Positions 7,356 to 11,534 of a stretch of 11,534 bases of DNA are shown here, in pieces (position 1 is the stretch's first letter; every line of letters begins with the position of its first letter). The translations under genes were made by a program, and so were the position numbers. The DNA comes from Desulfuromonadaceae bacterium UBA2294 (GTDB lineage Bacteria > Desulfobacterota > Desulfuromonadia > Desulfuromonadales > UBA2294). The notes beneath the pieces are model-generated. The model saw only the letters and a program-made list of their open reading frames with translations, did not search any database and was not told where the DNA came from. The stretch is from contig DDWE01000083.1 of assembly GCA_002345625.1 (NCBI GenBank), forward strand, positions 1-11,534, read 5' to 3'.

Positions 7356-8447
7356 TCAGATCCGGGCAACGATGGCTGCACCGATCTCGACTGTTGACAC
7401 TTTACGTTCGCCGGCAACACCCTGAAAAATATCGCCGGTACGGAAACCGTCATCAAGGGTCTTTTCAACCGCCTTCTCAATGGCCTCAGCTGCTCCACCA
7501 AGACCGAACGAATAGCGCAGCATCATCGCCGCCGACAGGATCTGGGCGATGGGATTAGCGATCCCCTGTCCGGCGATATCCGGCGCACTGCCACCGGAAG
7601 GCTCATAAAGTCCGAAGGTCCCTTCGGCCAGCGAGGCACTCGGCAGCATACCGAGGGAGCCGGTCAACATCGCCGCTTCATCGGAGAGAATATCGCCGAA
7701 CATATTCTCACACAACAGCACGTCAAACTGCTTCGGCCAGCGCACCAACTGCATGGCGGCATTATCGACATACATGTGGCTGAGCTTGACGTCAGGGTAC
7801 TGCTTGGCAACCCGCTCAACGATCTCGCGCCAAAGAACCGAAGACGAGAGGACGTTGGCCTTGTCGATGGAGCAGACTTTACCGGAACGCTTCTGTGCCG
7901 CCTGAAAAGCGACATGACTGATGCGCTCGATCTCGGCAACGGAGTACTTCATGGTATCGAAACCGATTCGATCATCGCCGGTGCCCTCGATCCCTTTAGG
8001 CTGGGCAAAGTAGATGCCGCCGGTCAGCTCACGAACCACCAGCAGGTCGAAGCCGCCGTCAATAACCTCCTGCTTGAGCGAGGAGTTACCGGTCAAGGCC
8101 GGGAAGATGATCGCCGGGCGCAGGTTGCAGAACAGACCGAAAATTTTGCGCAACGGCAGCAGGGCTCCACGCTCGGGCTGCTCGTCCGGTGGCAGGTGTT
8201 CCCATTTCGGGCCACCGACGCTGCCAAACAGCACCGCATCGGCGGCGCGACAGGCAGCGACTGTCCCCTCGGGCAGGGCTTTGCCCTCTTCGTCGATGGC
8301 GACGCCGCCGACATTGGCATAAGTCAGTTCAAACGTCAGGTTAAATTTCGCTTCCACCACTTCAAGCACCTTGATCGCTTCAGCCATCACTTCCGGGCCG
8401 ATGCCATCTCCGGGCAGAACCGCAATTTTCAAAACCTTGCTCATCAT
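7356..8447 (-). CDS. leuB: 3-isopropylmalate dehydrogenase
   Basis: Oxidises and decarboxylates 3-isopropylmalate with NAD+ to give 2-oxoisocaproate, the last leucine-specific step before transamination; a cytoplasmic metal-dependent enzyme. The 363 residues are full length: VLPGDGIGPEV at 10-20, the substrate-binding arginine stretch PLRKIFGLFCNLRP at 98-111, VVRELTGGIYF at 137-147, DKANVL at 195-200, the metal-binding signature ENMFGDILSDEAAMLTGSLG at 247-266, and the NAD-binding EPSGGSAPDIAGQGIANP at 282-299. Two adjacent ATG codons are possible (8447, or 8444 giving one residue less); GAGGAG (8453-8458) lies 5 or 8 nt upstream. It has a strong promoter candidate ~108 nt upstream and a terminator after it, so it is likely a single-gene unit. 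No other leu gene is in the window. Confidence 0.98.
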   Translation of the reverse strand: MMSKVLKIAVLPGDGIGPEVMAEAIKVLEVVEAKFNLTFELTYANVGGVAIDEEGKALPEGTVAACRAADAVLFGSVGGPKWEHLPPDEQPERGALLPLRKIFGLFCNLRPAIIFPALTGNSSLKQEVIDGGFDLLVVRELTGGIYFAQPKGIEGTGDDRIGFDTMKYSVAEIERISHVAFQAAQKRSGKVCSIDKANVLSSSVLWREIVERVAKQYPDVKLSHMYVDNAAMQLVRWPKQFDVLLCENMFGDILSDEAAMLTGSLGMLPSASLAEGTFGLYEPSGGSAPDIAGQGIANPIAQILSAAMMLRYSFGLGGAAEAIEKAVEKTLDDGFRTGDIFQGVAGERKVSTVEIGAAIVARI

Positions 8448-8448
8448 C

Positions 8449-8556
8449 TCATCTCCTCAATTCACTGTTTTCAAACCAGAACAAACCGGCTATCAGCGCG
8501 GCCGCTACAGCAGCCAGTAACAGAAAAGCCAGGAGAACACCCCGGCACCGCAGCAC
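8449..8556 (-). CDS. Candidate small hydrophobic ORF in the leuB leader (35 aa)
   Basis: An open frame GTG…TGA of 36 codons ends one base before the leuB ATG. The peptide has an arginine-rich start (LRCRG), one hydrophobic stretch at ~7-28 (VLLAFLLLAAVAAALIAGLFWF) and a charged end ENSELRR, like a single membrane helix. Nine of 35 residues are leucine, which also recalls a leader peptide for leucine control. Against it: no Shine-Dalgarno at a proper distance from the GTG, and the strong promoter at 8555-8584 would start transcription at about 8548, downstream of the GTG. If real, it needs another promoter or an inner start. Confidence 0.25.
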   Translation of the reverse strand: MLRCRGVLLAFLLLAAVAAALIAGLFWFENSELRR

Positions 8557-8584
8557 TATAGGAAGAGCACCTGCTCCTTGTCAA
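8555..8584 (-). promoter_or_regulatory. Strong sigma70-type promoter for leuB
   Basis: On the - strand: TTGACA (8579-8584, perfect), an 18-base spacer, TATAGT (8555-8560, 5 of 6). It lies in the 152-base gap between the Cas6-like gene and leuB. The predicted start at about 8548 gives a leuB leader of ~100 nt. This makes leuB independent of the upstream gene. Confidence 0.75.
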
Positions 8585-8599
8585 CGCTTTTTACGTCAC

Positions 8600-9541
8600 T
8601 TATGTCCAGCGCTCCAGACAGAAATGCCCGGAGCCAAAACTGGCACCGCGACCAATATTAAACAGGGAAGCAAGATAGAACAAACCCTGGATTTCTTCGC
8701 TGCGCAAAGACGGGAACTGCAGAGTCCCGGTCACGCCGCCGAGATCGACCAGCCCCCCTTCCCCATCGACGACTCGCCAATCGCTCCAGCGCAAAGTATT
8801 CGAACCGGTTTTCAGACTGCGGACAGCGGCCAATAATGCGTCAGCATCATCCCAGGGGTCGATCGCCGCCGCCGTAGCCAGCACCGAAGTGACTCGCCGC
8901 AGCAGAAAAGGGGCCAAAGTTGCCAGTTCAACCTGGAACAGAGGACGCCCATGACTGAGCAGGCGCGCAGGAGTGACAAATCGCACCTGCCAGCCCTCCT
9001 CAGGCGCGAGCTGCTCTTCGACCAGCCAGCGCAGATTGAGCAGGGAGATGGAGAGCTCGCCCAGAGCGCTGCCAGCACGCCAGGCGTCGGTCCAGACACC
9101 GTCATGACTCCGGGCGGAAATAGCCGCAAGCTTGAAAGGACCGGTCTGACGAAACAGACCCGTGGTCCCCAGGTGAGTCAGTAATTGCGCCAGCAACATA
9201 GCCGTCTGGGCGGGATTGCCGGGGAGGACGACCTCAAGTAGTAATTCATCACCAGCGCTACCGGCCAGAATCTCATCTGCCGGAAACGCAAAGGCAAAAG
9301 GGGGAGACGGCTTCTGTACGCGCCGGCGCAACAAAGGGTCCACAGGGGGGGGCGGGTCGAGAAGTTGCAAACAAGCCCCGGCAGCAGGGTCAGCTGCCTC
9401 CTGCAGCCAATGCGCCGCCCGCAACAGTTCCCGGCGCAGATGCATCAATGCCGGAGACGGGAGAGCAAAGGCATCGTGAAATGCCAGATGAAAGCGGACT
9501 TGCGCCAACTCGACGCCGTCCAGACGCGCTGGAAAGGACAC
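8600..9541 (-). CDS. Stand-alone Cas6-type RAMP protein (putative CRISPR precursor RNA endonuclease)
   Basis: A 313-residue protein that I read as a divergent member of the Cas6 RAMP family, whose characterised members cut CRISPR precursor RNA in the repeat. Support: a two-ferredoxin-fold layout; PSPPFAFAFP at 78-87 followed by an L-rich strand and LLTHLGTTGLFRQTGPFKL at 120-138 (the P-PF … LG–G … F-L pattern of the family); VRFVTPARLLSHGRPL at 186-201; LRWSDW at 250-255; LGGVTGTLQF at 267-276; and the terminal glycine-rich RAMP loop FNIGRGASFGSGHF at 294-307. The cysteines often seen in the N-terminal half are missing. A catalytic residue cannot be assigned (His22, His36, His44 and His197 are candidates). 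The GTG at 9541 has AGGAGG (9547-9552) 5 nt upstream. No array or other cas gene is nearby; neighbours are sdhB and leuB. Confidence 0.72.
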   Translation of the reverse strand: MSFPARLDGVELAQVRFHLAFHDAFALPSPALMHLRRELLRAAHWLQEAADPAAGACLQLLDPPPPVDPLLRRRVQKPSPPFAFAFPADEILAGSAGDELLLEVVLPGNPAQTAMLLAQLLTHLGTTGLFRQTGPFKLAAISARSHDGVWTDAWRAGSALGELSISLLNLRWLVEEQLAPEEGWQVRFVTPARLLSHGRPLFQVELATLAPFLLRRVTSVLATAAAIDPWDDADALLAAVRSLKTGSNTLRWSDWRVVDGEGGLVDLGGVTGTLQFPSLRSEEIQGLFYLASLFNIGRGASFGSGHFCLERWT

Positions 9542-9582
9542 GATTCCCTCCTGCCAAGCAACCGGTCGATCGGTGAGAAAGC

Positions 9583-9616
9583 AAAAAAAAGCGGGCGGAT
9601 CTTGCGATCCGCCCGC
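9583..9616 (-). terminator. Strong intrinsic terminator after sdhB
   Basis: A perfect 11-bp GC-rich stem, GCGGGCGGATC (- strand, 9606-9616) with its complement at 9591-9601, a 4-base loop, then eight T (9583-9590). It lies 20 nt after the sdhB stop and separates the succinate dehydrogenase operon from the Cas6-like gene, whose start is 41 nt further on. Confidence 0.92.
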
Positions 9617-9636
9617 GTGTCCAGCGATGAAATATT

Positions 9637-10398
9637 CTACTCCGCCGTCGGCAGGGACTTGATCAATTCACGGTTCATTCGGGCGATGAACGGGATCTTG
9701 ACCCCTTTCGGGCAGGAGGCGTTGCACTCGAAGTGATTGGTACAGTTACCAAAGCCTTCGGCGTCCATTTGCTTGACCATCTCCTTGACGCGACGGGCTG
9801 CTTCAGCCTGCCCCTGCGGCAACACGGCCATCTGGGCAACTTTCGCGCCGGTGAACAGCATGGCCGAAGCGTTCGGGCACCCGGCAACACAGGCGCCACA
9901 ACCGATGCACTCGGCAGCATCCATAGCGACATCGGCGTCAGTCTTCGGCACCAGAATGGCATTGCCGTCAGCAACGCCGCCGGTGTGGGCCGAGGTGTAG
10001 CCGTATGCTTGGATAATACGATCCAGAGCAGCACGATCAACCACCAGGTCCTTGATGATCGGGAACGCCTTGGCGCGCCACGGCTCGATATAGATCTGAT
10101 CGCCGTCCTTGAACTTGCGCATATGCAGCTGGCAGGTCGTAACCAGCTTGTCCGGACCGTGCGGGATGCCGTTGATGACCTGGGAGCACATGCCGCAGAT
10201 TCCTTCACGGCAGTCATGGTCAAACTCGATCGGCTCCTGGCCTTTTTTAATCAAGTCTTCGTTAACTTCGTCGAGCATCTCGAGAAAGGAGGAGTCGGGG
10301 CTGACGTTCTTCGCCTCGTACTGCTCCAGACGACCCTTGTCATTGGGGCCTTTCTGACGCCAGACATGCAGTATCAGATTCATTCCGGTCGCAGCCAT
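9637..10398 (-). CDS. sdhB: Succinate dehydrogenase/fumarate reductase iron-sulfur subunit
   Basis: Carries electrons between the flavoprotein SdhA and the membrane subunit/quinone through three iron-sulfur clusters on the inner membrane. In the 253 residues the [2Fe-2S] ligands are in CREGICGMC (Cys63, Cys68, Cys71) with Cys89; a ferredoxin-type CIGCGACVAGCP (Cys164, 167, 170, 174) and Cys219, Cys225, Cys229 in CTNHFECNASCPKG supply the [4Fe-4S] and [3Fe-4S] clusters. AAGGAG lies 9 nt before the ATG at 10398. Its ATG shares one base with the sdhA stop (TAATG), so translation is coupled. In Geobacter sulfurreducens the related FrdCAB works both as succinate dehydrogenase and fumarate reductase; direction here is not decidable from sequence. 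The symbol frdB would be equally valid. Confidence 0.97.
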   Translation of the reverse strand: MAATGMNLILHVWRQKGPNDKGRLEQYEAKNVSPDSSFLEMLDEVNEDLIKKGQEPIEFDHDCREGICGMCSQVINGIPHGPDKLVTTCQLHMRKFKDGDQIYIEPWRAKAFPIIKDLVVDRAALDRIIQAYGYTSAHTGGVADGNAILVPKTDADVAMDAAECIGCGACVAGCPNASAMLFTGAKVAQMAVLPQGQAEAARRVKEMVKQMDAEGFGNCTNHFECNASCPKGVKIPFIARMNRELIKSLPTAE

Positions 10399-11534
10399 TA
10401 TTTATAACTCCTTACGGCAAGATGGACATTGTCAAACTTCAGCGGCTCCTTGTGCAGCTCCGGCTCTACGCCGACGCCCTTGAACTCCCAGGCCGCAACA
10501 TATGTGAAGTTCTCGTCATCACGCATCGCTTCACCATCGTCAGTCTGATGCTCGGTGCGGAAGTGGCCACCACACGATTCTTCGCGGGACAAGGCATCCT
10601 TGGCAAGCAGCTCACCAAACTCAAGGAAGTCGGCAACGCGGCCGGCGTTCTCCAGCTGGGCATTGAGCTCATCCTTGCCGCCGGTGACCTTTACGTTCTT
10701 CCAGAACTCTTCGCGCAGTTCCGGAATCAGCTTGAGAGCCTTGGTCAGGCTCTCCTTGCTGCGGGCCATGCCGACATTCTCCCACATGATCTTGCCCAGT
10801 TCGCGGTGGAACTCGGCAACGGTCTTCTTGCCGTTGATCGACAGCAGTTTGTCGATCTGGCCTTTGACTTCCTCCTGCGACTTTTTGAACTCGGCGTGCT
10901 CCGTCGTCACCACGCCCGGCTTGACGCCGGCCAGGTAGTTGGCGATGGTGTAGGGAATGACGAAGTAACCGTCAGCCAGACCCTGCATCAGAGCCGACGC
11001 GCCGAGGCGGTTGGCGCCGTGCACCGAGAAGTTGGCCTCACCGAGAACGAACAGGCCCGGCAGGTTGCTCATGCAGTTGTAATCGACCCACAGACCACCC
11101 ATGGAATAGTGCGGTGCCGGGTAGATACGCATCGGCTGCTTGTACGCGTTCTCGTCGGTGATCTTCTCGTACATCTGGAACAGGTTACCGTAACGCTCGG
11201 CGATCGTGGCCTCGCTGACGCGCTTGATGGCGGTGGAGAAGTCGAGGTAAACCCCGCGCTTGCCCGGGCCGACGCCGCGCTCGTCATCGCACTGCTCCTT
11301 GGCGGCGCGACTGGCGATGTCGCGCGGTGCCAGGTTCCCGAAGGATGGGTACTTACGCTCAAGGTAGTAATCACGGTCGTCTTCGGCAATCTGACTGGCC
11401 GGCTTGTCGCAATCAGCTTTTTTCTTCGGCACCCAGCAACGGCCGTCATTACGCAGCGACTCGGACATCAAAGTCAGCTTCGACTGATGCTCACCGGTCT
11501 GCGGAATGCAGGTCGGGTGGATCTGGGTGTAGCA
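10398..11534 (-). CDS. sdhA: Succinate dehydrogenase/fumarate reductase flavoprotein subunit (5' end outside window)
   Basis: The catalytic subunit with covalent FAD that interconverts succinate and fumarate. Only the C-terminal 378 residues are here; the frame is open to the right edge, and the N-terminal FAD-binding part lies beyond it. Visible: QIHPTCIP at 4-11 and SESLRNDGR at 24-32, LAPRDIASRA at ~68-77 with the conserved active-site arginine, RGVYLDF at ~93-99, HYSMGGLWVDY at ~142-152, and GEANFSVHGANRLGASAL at ~165-182, the FAD/substrate-binding region. The sequence resembles the flavoprotein of the Geobacter/Bacteroides-type complexes with a single large cytochrome b subunit. The tail after ~200 is the helical and C-terminal region and is intact up to the TAA, which overlaps the sdhB ATG by one base. 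The cytochrome subunit gene is expected beyond the window. Confidence 0.97.
   Translation of the reverse strand, partial: CYTQIHPTCIPQTGEHQSKLTLMSESLRNDGRCWVPKKKADCDKPASQIAEDDRDYYLERKYPSFGNLAPRDIASRAAKEQCDDERGVGPGKRGVYLDFSTAIKRVSEATIAERYGNLFQMYEKITDENAYKQPMRIYPAPHYSMGGLWVDYNCMSNLPGLFVLGEANFSVHGANRLGASALMQGLADGYFVIPYTIANYLAGVKPGVVTTEHAEFKKSQEEVKGQIDKLLSINGKKTVAEFHRELGKIMWENVGMARSKESLTKALKLIPELREEFWKNVKVTGGKDELNAQLENAGRVADFLEFGELLAKDALSREESCGGHFRTEHQTDDGEAMRDDENFTYVAAWEFKGVGVEPELHKEPLKFDNVHLAVRSYK

Noticed and set aside
7776..8561. Long + strand open frame of 261 codons opposite leuB
   Set aside because: It lies antisense to a fully recognisable leuB, has no family-like motifs, and follows from the GC-rich codon use of the real gene.
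8448..9640. CRISPR array near the Cas6-like gene
   Set aside because: I looked for regularly spaced direct repeats in the gaps and flanking genes and found none; the remaining space is far too small.
9733..10407. Long + strand open frame of 224 codons opposite sdhB
   Set aside because: It is antisense to an iron-sulfur subunit with every ligand cysteine present; no independent evidence for a gene.

Overview
The window looks like the chromosome of a Desulfuromonadales/Geobacter-type bacterium (former Deltaproteobacteria). The evidence is the run leuB–truA–rplM–rpsI–argC on one strand, an SdhA/SdhB pair of the Geobacter-type succinate dehydrogenase/fumarate reductase, and multi-domain c-di-GMP proteins. 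The species assignment is inference from protein appearance and gene order; no search was run.

Layout. On the + strand, bases 1-3139 hold two c-di-GMP genes in tandem: a GAF–HD-GYP phosphodiesterase (5' end outside the window), then a membrane-bound HAMP–GAF–GGDEF diguanylate cyclase. They end at a bidirectional terminator (3175-3203). Everything to the right is on the - strand. Read in the direction of transcription from the right edge, it is: sdhA (5' end outside the window) and sdhB, overlapping by one base and closed by a strong terminator; a stand-alone divergent Cas6-type RAMP gene; a strong sigma70-like promoter and a possible small hydrophobic ORF leading into leuB, which has its own terminator; a lone EcfT/CbiQ-like membrane gene overlapping truA by 4 nt; rplM–rpsI with a promoter inside the end of truA and a terminator after rpsI; argC; and a yjdM/phnA-type zinc-ribbon gene that converges on the cyclase gene.

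Function. Most genes are housekeeping: TCA cycle and respiration, leucine and arginine biosynthesis, ribosomal proteins, tRNA pseudouridylation. The two c-di-GMP genes could make and degrade the same messenger. The item that fits least is the Cas6-like gene: it lies between sdhB and leuB with no CRISPR array and no other cas gene in the window. Other unusual points are the rplM promoter and leader hairpin inside the TruA C-terminal tail, the ORF ahead of leuB, the EcfT protein without visible partners, and three genes or operons (cas6-like, ecfT–truA, argC) that start only 28-44 nt after an intrinsic terminator with no convincing promoter between.

No rRNA, tRNA, insertion sequence, CRISPR array, integrase or attachment site was seen. 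Apart from the 152-base leuB leader, the gaps between genes are about 110 bases or less and hold terminators, ribosome binding sites and candidate promoters.
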